From Campylobacterota bacterium (lineage in GTDB: Bacteria > Campylobacterota > Campylobacteria > Campylobacterales > JALSKU01), in NCBI GenBank assembly GCA_013153915.1, contig JAADDL010000040.1, positions 1 to 8,212 on the forward strand: DNA of 8,212 bases. The letters run 5' to 3'. Position 1 is the first letter of the stretch. Each line of letters begins with the position of its first letter. This document shows positions 1-6,198 of this stretch, one piece after another. The position numbers and the translations under genes are program-made. Under the pieces are notes generated by a model that ran no database searches, had not been told where the DNA came from, and saw only the letters and a list, made by a program, of their open reading frames with translations.

Positions 1-35
1 TTATTTTTTAATAGTAGCCTAAATAAAAAAAATAG

Positions 36-41
36 TATAAT
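36..41 (+). promoter_or_regulatory. Putative -10 box of the trkA-trkH promoter
   Basis: A perfect TATAAT lies 23 nt before the trkA ATG, preceded by TAG and by A/T-rich sequence with a T-run at positions 3-9. No TTGACA-like -35 is visible, which fits the sigma-70 promoters of Campylobacterota, where T-rich upstream sequence replaces the -35 box. Transcription would start near position 48, giving a leader of about 17 nt. The assignment rests on motif match and position only; the preceding gene is outside the window, so read-through from it is also possible. Confidence 0.55.
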
Positions 42-64
42 TGTAAAAAAGTATCGAGGAAAAT

Positions 65-1378
65 ATGGATATTATTATAGCCGGAGCCGGAAGAGTCGGC
101 TTTAGACTTGCTAAAACACTTTGCATAAAACACAATATTACAGTCATTGATAAAAACGAAGACGCTTTAAATAGACTTCAAGAGAGTATAGATATACTAG
201 CTATCACGGGAAATATAGAAGATCCGAAAACTTATGACGTTTTAGTGGATAAAGAGTATGATCTTTTCGTCGCCGTGACCGATGTGGATGAGGTAAATAT
301 TATCTCCACGCTTATTGCCGATGAAACTATACAGGTCAAGGGCAAGATTATCAGACTTAGAAACGACTTTTTTTCAAAAAGTTCCATCGGAGAGAAGCTT
401 GGTATCACGGCTTCGGTTTTTCCGTTTTTTAGTTCGGCAAATTCGGTAGAGGCTCTTTTGGAGTTTCCAAAGGCAAACAATGTAAAAAGATTTAGCGAAT
501 TTCCGCAAAAACTTATATCGGTAAGGGCAAAAAGCTCGGTTGCCTCGGAAGAGATAAATTCGTCAACTCTAAGGATAATAGGCATTGAGAGAGATAAAGA
601 TTTTTTTATACCGAGTAGTTATGAAAATATCCAAAAAGGAGATCTGGTATATCTTTTCGGAGAAGTTAACGAGATAAAAGAGATATGCGCTTCAATAGAC
701 CCTCAAATGCCTAAAGAGATAAAAAATATTGCGATTTTCGGAGCGGATACGCTTGGGGTGGAGATAGCTCAAATCATATCGGAAAATAGCGATATAAATA
801 TAAAATTGATAGAAAAAGATTTAAATAAGTGTCAAAAAGCATCCGAGATATTGCAAGAAAATGTTGCCGTGATAAATAGTAAATACGGAGATTATCAGCT
901 ATTTAAAGAAGAGGGGTTAAAAAATGCCGATATGCTTATAGCGTCAACCAAAAATGACGAGGAAAATATCATAAAGTGTCTTGAAGCCAAAGAGTTCGGT
1001 ATAAAAAAGGTGGTAGCCATCAATAACGATACGGAACACTACTCGTTGATGCATAAACTAGGTATCATAGCAGTTAGAGGTCCGAAAATGAACGCCTACT
1101 ACTCAATACTGGAAAAGATTGGTTCAAGCGAACTTGTATCTCAAAGGCAATTTTGCGGGGGTAAAGGCGTTTTAATGATAAGAAAGGTAGCAAAAGACTC
1201 TTTAAAGCAGCAAAAACCAAAACCTTTAAAAGATAAAAACACTATTTCGTTTGTTTTAAGCGGAGACAAGATATATGATTTACAAGATTGCGACGAGATA
1301 AAAGAAAAAGATGTTATTGTGATTTTCGGAACCAACGAGAAAGAAGAGGAAATGAGTAAGTGGATAAACTCTCTATAA
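65..1378 (+). CDS. trkA: Trk potassium uptake system, NAD(H)-binding regulatory protein TrkA
   Basis: This is the cytosolic gating subunit that binds nucleotides and controls the K+ channel-like subunit TrkH, encoded immediately downstream. The 437-residue protein has the usual duplicated RCK layout: RCK_N at about 1-120, RCK_C at about 140-210 (ending DLVYLFG), a second RCK_N at about 221-335 and a second RCK_C at about 360-437 (ending DVIVIFG). The first Rossmann fold has an intact GAGRVG loop (residues 7-12) and an acidic residue at the end of strand 2 (D29). The second loop reads GADTLG (226-231), where the middle glycine of GxGxxG is an aspartate, with E250 after strand 2; the second site may therefore bind nucleotide differently. 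Length is close to E. coli TrkA (about 458). The ATG follows GAGGA at 56-60. The family call is secure; ligand preference of each half is not determined. Confidence 0.95.
   Translation: MDIIIAGAGRVGFRLAKTLCIKHNITVIDKNEDALNRLQESIDILAITGNIEDPKTYDVLVDKEYDLFVAVTDVDEVNIISTLIADETIQVKGKIIRLRNDFFSKSSIGEKLGITASVFPFFSSANSVEALLEFPKANNVKRFSEFPQKLISVRAKSSVASEEINSSTLRIIGIERDKDFFIPSSYENIQKGDLVYLFGEVNEIKEICASIDPQMPKEIKNIAIFGADTLGVEIAQIISENSDINIKLIEKDLNKCQKASEILQENVAVINSKYGDYQLFKEEGLKNADMLIASTKNDEENIIKCLEAKEFGIKKVVAINNDTEHYSLMHKLGIIAVRGPKMNAYYSILEKIGSSELVSQRQFCGGKGVLMIRKVAKDSLKQQKPKPLKDKNTISFVLSGDKIYDLQDCDEIKEKDVIVIFGTNEKEEEMSKWINSL
1345..1350 (+). promoter_or_regulatory. Ribosome binding site deciding the trkH GTG start
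   Basis: AGAGGA lies inside the 3' end of trkA, 9 nt before the GTG at 1360. The ATG at 1352, nearer the site, is in the trkA frame (its Met430), so it cannot start trkH. The GTG is the only good initiator in the correct frame near this site. Confidence 0.65.
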
Positions 1379-2814
1379 AAAATATTTTAAAATTTATCTC
1401 TATCACGGAGATAGCGCTTTCGGTCTTTTTTCTTTTACCCGTTTTAACGGGATATATCTACCATGAAAACGCAAATAACTTTTTGATATTCGATATAGTG
1501 TGTTTGATACTGAGCGTATCCATATTTTACACCCTTAGAAATCACAAAGTAAATCTAACCATCAAGGAAGGAATACTTTCGGTCAACTTAGTGTGGATAC
1601 TCTTAGGTTTTATGGGTGCTTTTCCGCTTGTAATATATACAAATGTGGATCTAAGTTCGGGCTTTTTTGAGGCTATAAGCGGTTTTACTACCACCGGCGC
1701 GACGGTTTATAGCGACATTGAGTCGTTGCCGAAGATGGTTTTGATGCTTAGGTCTTTGACTCATTGGCTTGGCGGTATGGGTATTATCGTACTTGGAGTG
1801 GGACTCTTTTCTCTTATCAATCCAAGCGGCTCTTTGGCTCTTTTTAAAGCCGAATCTACGGGTATAAGGACTGAAAAGTTAACGCCTAAGATAAAAGATA
1901 CCGCACTTAGACTATGGGGGGTCTATGCGCTTATCACTCTTTTGGATATTATAGCTTTGAAGTTAGAGGGTATGAGCTTATTTGACGCCATAAACCATGC
2001 TTTCGCTACCATTTCAACAGGCGGTTTTTCTACCAAAAACGCATCTTTGGGTTATTTTAACGACAACTCCATCATCATTTGGACGACAACTTTTTTCATG
2101 TTGATTTCCGGGATAAACTTTTTGGCGCATTTGAGATTTTTCTATAACGATATGAGCGGATATGAGAGTGAAGAGGTTGTTTGGTATATCAAGATATTTA
2201 TATTTTTATCGACGGCACTATCTTTGATACACTATTTCGATACGACAGATAGCCTGTACTTCTCTTTAACGCATGGATTTTTTACCATCTCTTCCATATT
2301 GACAACCACGGGATTTGTCACTTTAAACTACGAACATTGGGGACATTTTGCGGTAGCCGTGGTATTTATCGCTATGTTTATAGGAGGCAATACCGGTTCA
2401 ACCGCGGGCGGAATGAAAGTGGTAAGATATATCGTGCTTTTCAAATCTCTTATCATAGAGATAAAAAAGATACTCTATCCAAACGCGATGTTTAACCTTT
2501 TTCTAAACGGAAGCAAGGTTAAAGAGAATGTGCTTAGCGCTACGGCGGGATTTTTTATACTTTTTGTCGCATCAAACGCTTTTTTGACCCTTTATCTGTA
2601 TGCTAGAGGGTATGACGCTTTGACTTCGGTAAGTGCGGCAATAGCGTGTGTCGGCAATATAGGTCCGGGTTTCGGAGGCGTAAGCCCCGTCGATAACTAC
2701 TCATTTTTTTCATGGTATGATAAAATCATTCTTGCTATATTTATGATAGTGGGAAGATTGGAGTTTTATACGGTAGTGCTTCTGTTTACAAAGAGTTTTT
2801 GGAAAAAGTTTTAA
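1360..2814 (+). CDS. trkH: Trk potassium uptake system, K+ translocating membrane subunit TrkH
   Basis: This inner membrane protein carries K+ into the cell and is gated by TrkA. The 484-residue length matches E. coli TrkH (483). All four pore-loop filters of the SKT superfamily are visible: TTTGAT (110-115), STGGFS (219-224), TTTGFV (315-320) and GNIGPG (432-437). Other family signatures are THWLGGMGI (134-142), GGNTGSTAGGMK (342-353) and GRLEFYT near the C-terminus (465-471). The multiple hydrophobic segments are consistent with four M1-P-M2 repeats after two N-terminal helices. Translation starts at a GTG that lies 19 nt inside trkA, with AGAGGA upstream, so the two genes form one operon and are probably translationally coupled. 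The four filters and the partner gene make this TrkH; KtrB is a close relative but normally pairs with a single-RCK KtrA, whereas the partner here is a double-RCK TrkA. Confidence 0.96.
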   Translation: MDKLSIKNILKFISITEIALSVFFLLPVLTGYIYHENANNFLIFDIVCLILSVSIFYTLRNHKVNLTIKEGILSVNLVWILLGFMGAFPLVIYTNVDLSSGFFEAISGFTTTGATVYSDIESLPKMVLMLRSLTHWLGGMGIIVLGVGLFSLINPSGSLALFKAESTGIRTEKLTPKIKDTALRLWGVYALITLLDIIALKLEGMSLFDAINHAFATISTGGFSTKNASLGYFNDNSIIIWTTTFFMLISGINFLAHLRFFYNDMSGYESEEVVWYIKIFIFLSTALSLIHYFDTTDSLYFSLTHGFFTISSILTTTGFVTLNYEHWGHFAVAVVFIAMFIGGNTGSTAGGMKVVRYIVLFKSLIIEIKKILYPNAMFNLFLNGSKVKENVLSATAGFFILFVASNAFLTLYLYARGYDALTSVSAAIACVGNIGPGFGGVSPVDNYSFFSWYDKIILAIFMIVGRLEFYTVVLLFTKSFWKKF

Positions 2815-2850
2815 TCTTAGATAAAAATTTCATATAGATTTGTTCTAAAT

Positions 2851-3447
2851 TTAGCTTTCGATAGCTCCGTGCAGAAAAGTATCTAGTATATCTTTTGCCA
2901 ACTTTTCGTCGCATCTGTTTTTTGGAAATTCGTTAAAGCAATACTCTATATGCCCTAATACATAGGCGTTATATGAAAAGGCTAGCTGGAGGTAATTATC
3001 GTTTTTTAGTTTGATATCTTTATCTAACTCTTTGAATTGGGCGGTTAAAAACTCTTGGATGATGACGGACGGATTTTTGTTGTTTAATTTCATAAAAAAG
3101 AGAGGATCTCCCGCTATGGGGTCTTGGATAACCTTTCTTTTTTGCTTAAAGATATCAAGTTTCATCTTCGTAAAGACCAAAAGCTTCTCTTTTGGAGAAG
3201 TGATATCTTTGCATGATTCTTGCAAGGAGAGATAAAATTTGTTTATTTGATGGAGTACATACTCGTAAAAAAGCTTCTCTTTGGATTCGAAGAGTTGATA
3301 TATCTGTCCTACGGATATGCCGCATTTTTTAGATAAATCATTTATCTTTAGAGCGTTATAGCCCACATCTTCGATATATTTTCCCGCCTCTTCCAAGATA
3401 AGCTCTTTTTTGTATGCCAAAACTTTAGATCTAATCTTCTCTTTCAT
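2851..3447 (-). CDS. TetR/AcrR-family transcriptional repressor, likely regulator of the adjacent efflux operon
   Basis: The predicted protein has 198 residues, a typical TetR-family size. The N-terminal DNA-binding domain spans about residues 14-62 (ILEEAGKYI..GYNALKINDL then CGISVGQIYQLFESKEKLF at 42-60), with the recognition helix around GQIYQLF (47-53). The C-terminal helical domain, where the ligand would bind, resembles nothing I can name, so the inducer is unknown. The reading frame extends to a TTG at 3465, but AAAGGAG (3452-3458) lies inside that extension, 4 nt before the ATG at 3447; the ATG is therefore the better start, giving MKEKIRSK. The gene is divergent from the EmrA-type gene with 102 bp between starts, and converges on trkH with a 36-bp gap. 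By analogy with TetR-type efflux regulators such as AcrR, it probably represses itself and the pump genes and is released by a pump substrate; that role is inferred from position. Confidence 0.9.
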   Translation of the reverse strand: MKEKIRSKVLAYKKELILEEAGKYIEDVGYNALKINDLSKKCGISVGQIYQLFESKEKLFYEYVLHQINKFYLSLQESCKDITSPKEKLLVFTKMKLDIFKQKRKVIQDPIAGDPLFFMKLNNKNPSVIIQEFLTAQFKELDKDIKLKNDNYLQLAFSYNAYVLGHIEYCFNEFPKNRCDEKLAKDILDTFLHGAIES

Positions 3448-3451
3448 CACT

Positions 3452-3458
3452 CTCCTTT
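3452..3458 (-). promoter_or_regulatory. Ribosome binding site deciding the tetR start
   Basis: Read on the minus strand this is AAAGGAG, followed by 4 nt and the ATG at 3447. A start at the upstream TTG (3465) would bury this strong site in coding sequence and has no comparable site of its own. Confidence 0.75.
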
Positions 3459-3466
3459 GAGGCAAA

Positions 3467-3472
3467 ATTATA
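3467..3472 (-). promoter_or_regulatory. Putative -10 box of the tetR promoter
   Basis: The minus strand reads TATAAT here, with a weak TTCTGA at 3490-3495 as a possible -35 at 17-nt spacing. Transcription would begin near 3460, leaving a very short leader that barely includes the Shine-Dalgarno site. An alternative minus-strand TATAAA at 3500-3505 would give a longer leader of about 45 nt, so the assignment is tentative. Confidence 0.4.
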
Positions 3473-3481
3473 TAAATATTT

Positions 3482-3495
3482 TTCTTAATTCAGAA
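3482..3495. promoter_or_regulatory. Imperfect palindrome, possible second TetR-family operator
   Basis: TTCTTAATTCAGAA matches its own reverse complement at 12 of 14 positions. It overlaps the candidate -35 of the tetR promoter. It shares the heptamer TAATTCA with the perfect palindrome downstream; the two copies (3486-3492 and 3518-3524) are 32 bp apart, close to three helical turns. In DNA this AT-rich, weak palindromes occur by chance, so this is only suggestive. Confidence 0.35.
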
Positions 3496-3509
3496 TAAAT
3501 TTATAAAAA

Positions 3510-3526
3510 AATGAATATAATTCATT
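3510..3526. promoter_or_regulatory. Perfect 17-bp inverted repeat, likely TetR-family operator
   Basis: AATGAAT and ATTCATT form perfect 7-bp arms around a 3-bp centre (ATA, 3517-3519). The repeat fully covers the TATAAT of the candidate pump-operon promoter, so a bound dimer would block RNA polymerase. The size and placement suit a TetR-type repressor, and the divergent tetR gene starts 63 bp away. Binding by this particular regulator is inferred. Confidence 0.55.
3516..3521 (+). promoter_or_regulatory. Putative -10 box of the efflux operon promoter
   Basis: A perfect TATAAT lies 28 nt before the start codon of the EmrA-type gene, embedded in the 17-bp inverted repeat. There is no good -35; upstream sequence is A/T-rich, as is usual for this phylum. 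The start of transcription would be near 3528, with a leader of about 22 nt that includes CGGAG at 3536-3540. Confidence 0.5.
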
Positions 3527-3549
3527 AATTAAAAACGGAGTTTATCGTT

Positions 3550-4662
3550 ATGAAAAAAGTGGGATTGGTCGTTATTATTTTATTGGTGGTCGCTTTTGCG
3601 TACGGAGGATATGACTATATCGTCTACAGAGAACAAAATGCGGTTAGCAATGCTGGTTTTGTCAAAAGCGATTCACTTAGTGTGATAAACTTTAAAGTGG
3701 CGGGCAAAATAGATAGATTGACAAAAAAAGAGGGAGAGAGTTTTAAAAAAGGTGAACTTCTTGCCTCGCTGGATGAGAAAGATTTTCTTGTCGCGAAGGA
3801 CAAGGCTCAAAAAACTTTAGAGTCTTTAACGAACAATATAGAAGCCTTAAAGCTAAAAAGATCACGCATAAAGACCGACTTAGCCATCTCAAAAAGAGTG
3901 GCGAATACGGATATAAAAAGCTATAGCCAAAAGATAAAAGCGCTGGAGCTATCCATAAAGGCTTCACAAGATAAGCTATATCTTTTAAATAAGGATGTAA
4001 AGAGGTTTAAAAACTTAGTAAAGCAAAAACTTATATCAAAAAACAAATATGAACAAGTGTTAACTTCGAGAAATTCCCTAAAAAACGCCATACTTTCACA
4101 AAAAAAAGAGCTTTTAGCCACCAAAACAAATCTTAACAATGTCAAAGAGAAGTTAAACCTGGCTATCAATAAAGAGTCCATGTTAAAAGAGTTGTCAAAA
4201 GAGATAGAGGCTTTGGGGTATAAAAAAGATGCCCTAAAAGATAGTATCAAAGAGATAGAAAACAAGATAAGCTACTGCAAGATATACGCTCCGTTTGACG
4301 GCGTGATAGCTAAAAGATTCGTCAACGACAAAAGAGTGGTGGCAAAAGGCTATCCTATATACGCCGTGGTGGACCCCAAAGATATACACGCCGAAGTTTT
4401 GCTTTCGGAGAAGAAGCTGTATGGAGTAAAAAAGGGGAATGAAGTTACCATAGAGGCTGACGCCATAAAAGATAAAGAGTTTAAAGGAACGGTAGAGTCC
4501 ATACTTCCTACCTCCGCCTCTACTTTTTCGCTTGTACCAAGAGACATAGCAAGCGGAGAGTTTACCAAGCTTGACCAGAGATTTGTCGTGAGGATAAAAC
4601 TCAAAGAGAAAAAGGGTTTGAAGGTAGGGATGAGCTTAAATATCGCCATAAAAAGAGATTAG
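3550..4662 (+). CDS. EmrA/HlyD-family periplasmic adaptor (membrane fusion) subunit of a tripartite efflux pump
   Basis: This adaptor bridges the inner membrane transporter and the outer membrane channel in the periplasm. The 370-residue protein has an N-terminal membrane anchor (about 4-24), a first lipoyl half (about 46-76, VAGKIDRL...KKGELLASLD), a long lysine-rich coiled-coil hairpin (about 82-240), the second lipoyl half (about 241-275, YAPFDGVIAKRFV) and a beta-barrel domain to the C-terminus. The segment TFSLVPRDIASGEF (325-338) resembles the matching part of EmrA. The hairpin tip carries the RxxxLxxxxxxS pattern (R152, L156, S163) known in TolC-docking adaptors, which fits the TolC-type protein encoded two genes downstream. 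The ATG has CGGAG 9 nt upstream. Its stop codon directly touches the next start codon. Substrate is not deducible. Confidence 0.93.
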   Translation: MKKVGLVVIILLVVAFAYGGYDYIVYREQNAVSNAGFVKSDSLSVINFKVAGKIDRLTKKEGESFKKGELLASLDEKDFLVAKDKAQKTLESLTNNIEALKLKRSRIKTDLAISKRVANTDIKSYSQKIKALELSIKASQDKLYLLNKDVKRFKNLVKQKLISKNKYEQVLTSRNSLKNAILSQKKELLATKTNLNNVKEKLNLAINKESMLKELSKEIEALGYKKDALKDSIKEIENKISYCKIYAPFDGVIAKRFVNDKRVVAKGYPIYAVVDPKDIHAEVLLSEKKLYGVKKGNEVTIEADAIKDKEFKGTVESILPTSASTFSLVPRDIASGEFTKLDQRFVVRIKLKEKKGLKVGMSLNIAIKRD

Positions 4663-6198
4663 ATGCAAAAAGAGAGTTGGGATATAACCCCTAAAGAGAG
4701 GGCTATATTTAGTATCATAGTTATGACGGGGGCTTTTATGGCTATCCTCGATACCACCGTGGTGGATGTGATAGTGCCAAAACTCACCGGACCCCTCTCT
4801 AGCGATATGTACGGGGTGCAGTGGATCATCACAAGCTACATGATAGCCGCCGCCATAGCTCTTTTGATAACGGAGTATCTTATAAAAACTTATGGGGCGA
4901 AAAAGATATTTTTGCTTGGTGTGGGTCTGTTTACCGTAGCATCTTTATTTTGCGGTATGAGCGATACTTTGATAACCATTATCTTATTTAGAGTCATCCA
5001 AGGTGCGGCGGAGGCGCTTATCATGGTGACAAGCCATATCATGATATTTTCTTATTTTCCGCCAAAACAGCAAGGTTTGGCTATGGGGATATTCGGTCTT
5101 GGAGTTAGTTTCGCTCCCGCTTTGGGTCCGACTCTCGGGGGATATTTGACCGAATATTACGGCTGGAGGATGGTCTTTTTTATCAATGTGCCCGTCGGTA
5201 TACTCTTAACGACGGCGGGGCTTATCTATCTGCCTAAAGATTTCAAATTTGAAAAATTGAAGTTTAATTTTATAAGCTTACTTTTTATCACCATAGGGAC
5301 GGTATCACTTTTGATAATGCTTTCCAAAGGGCAACAAAGAGGCTGGTTTAACGATACGCTTATAGGATTTTTGTTTTTTACCACCGTTATAGGCTACCTT
5401 TTATATATACTTAGTGAAATTTGCTCCAAGCATAAACTTATAGACTTCTCTTTGTTTAAGAGTTTTGACTTTACAAACGGGATACTTTTGTACTTTTTTA
5501 TTATGGGTTTTAGTATGTATCAGTACTTCTATCTTTTGCCCGTCTATTATGAACATATAAAGATGTTGCCGACACTGGATGCGGGTATAGCCGTATTCGC
5601 TTTTGCCGTGTTTATAGGTTTTTTCGCTCCCGTTGCGGGTGCTTTGAGCGATAAAATAGGCGCTAAAAAGGTGCTTTTATACTCAACTATCATATATCTT
5701 TTGACTTCATACTTTTTGATGCCCTCGCTCAACTACTATACGCCTTTGGTAAGGGCTGAACTTTTGACCGTGCCTTTCGGTATAGCGATGGGACTCTTTT
5801 TTGCTCCCGCAACCGTGCTACTTTTGCAAAACGCTCCGAGAGAAAAGGGTGAGCTTGCCATCGTGCTTATGGATTATGTGAGATTTGTCGGGGGAAGCTT
5901 CGGGACGGCTTTGGCTACCAACAACATGGAGTATTTTAAAAATATAAACTTTTTGCATATGGAGGAGCTTCAAAATCCAAGTTACATATACGCCTACCTA
6001 AAAGAGTTGCAAAATATGCTAGGGGGTAGTTTTGACCAAGTAAAGGCGGCGTTTGGCGGGTATGAGAGGTTTATGAGTTACAACTACGGTTTTGGAGACG
6101 TGTTTTTTAATGCGGCTTGGTGGGGAGCGATAGGGGCGATATTTGTAGCATTGCTGTTTGTGACGGAGATAAAAAAATTAAGGAGGGTTGAGAGTTGA
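4663..6198 (+). CDS. EmrB-type DHA2 major facilitator, 14-TM drug:H+ antiporter of the pump
   Basis: This is the inner membrane, proton-driven transporter of the tripartite pump. The 511 residues contain about 14 hydrophobic segments (TM1 near 14-38, TM2 52-72, through TM14 483-503), the DHA2 arrangement, and a hydrophilic stretch of roughly 60 residues before the last helix (about 420-480), as in EmrB. Family motifs are LDTTVVDVIVP in TM1 (29-39), WIITSYMI (54-61), FRVIQG (109-114), the antiporter motif C region GLGVSFAPALGPTLGG (145-160) and GWRMVFFINVPVG (167-179). D35 in TM1 stands where EmrB has asparagine, a variant also known in other DHA2 proteins. The ATG follows the adaptor's TAG with no gap and only a weak GAGA upstream, so translation probably depends on coupling. 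The start of the next gene overlaps its stop. The DHA2 call is secure; the compounds exported are unknown. Confidence 0.95.
   Translation: MQKESWDITPKERAIFSIIVMTGAFMAILDTTVVDVIVPKLTGPLSSDMYGVQWIITSYMIAAAIALLITEYLIKTYGAKKIFLLGVGLFTVASLFCGMSDTLITIILFRVIQGAAEALIMVTSHIMIFSYFPPKQQGLAMGIFGLGVSFAPALGPTLGGYLTEYYGWRMVFFINVPVGILLTTAGLIYLPKDFKFEKLKFNFISLLFITIGTVSLLIMLSKGQQRGWFNDTLIGFLFFTTVIGYLLYILSEICSKHKLIDFSLFKSFDFTNGILLYFFIMGFSMYQYFYLLPVYYEHIKMLPTLDAGIAVFAFAVFIGFFAPVAGALSDKIGAKKVLLYSTIIYLLTSYFLMPSLNYYTPLVRAELLTVPFGIAMGLFFAPATVLLLQNAPREKGELAIVLMDYVRFVGGSFGTALATNNMEYFKNINFLHMEELQNPSYIYAYLKELQNMLGGSFDQVKAAFGGYERFMSYNYGFGDVFFNAAWWGAIGAIFVALLFVTEIKKLRRVES
6180..6186 (+). promoter_or_regulatory. Perfect Shine-Dalgarno site deciding the TTG start of the outer membrane factor
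   Basis: AAGGAGG lies within the last codons of the transporter gene, 8 nt before the TTG at 6195. No ATG or GTG in the correct frame is better placed, and the TTG gives a convincing signal peptide (MKKIILFL...). A full-strength site may offset the weak initiation codon. Confidence 0.7.

Noticed and set aside
2845..2854. CTAAATTTAG palindrome between trkH and tetR as a possible terminator or operator.
   Set aside because: It has only 10 bp, is almost all A/T, overlaps the tetR stop codon and has no GC stem; too weak to call.
3177..3195. Perfect 7-bp inverted repeat CCAAAAG / CTTTTGG with a 5-nt loop inside tetR; part of it (AAAAGCTTCTCTTT) recurs near 3269-3282.
   Set aside because: Both copies encode similar peptides (PKEKLL and SKEKLF), so codon repetition explains them. 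There is no promoter context.
3011..3235. Open frame on the + strand opposite tetR (74 codons).
   Set aside because: No family resemblance, and it lies wholly opposite a convincing TetR gene; the other antisense frames at 232-585, 3921-4265, 4350-4649, 6107-6346 and 7913-8203 were rejected for the same reason.
3448..3465. Longer tetR reading frame starting at TTG 3465 (six more residues, MPQRRV).
   Set aside because: A strong AAAGGAG lies inside this extension, 4 nt before the ATG at 3447, and the candidate transcription start near 3460 would fall after the TTG.
4690..4773. Asp35 in TM1 of the DHA2 transporter as a novel proton-coupling residue.
   Set aside because: Asp instead of Asn at this motif position also occurs in other DHA2 transporters, so it is not distinctive without functional data.
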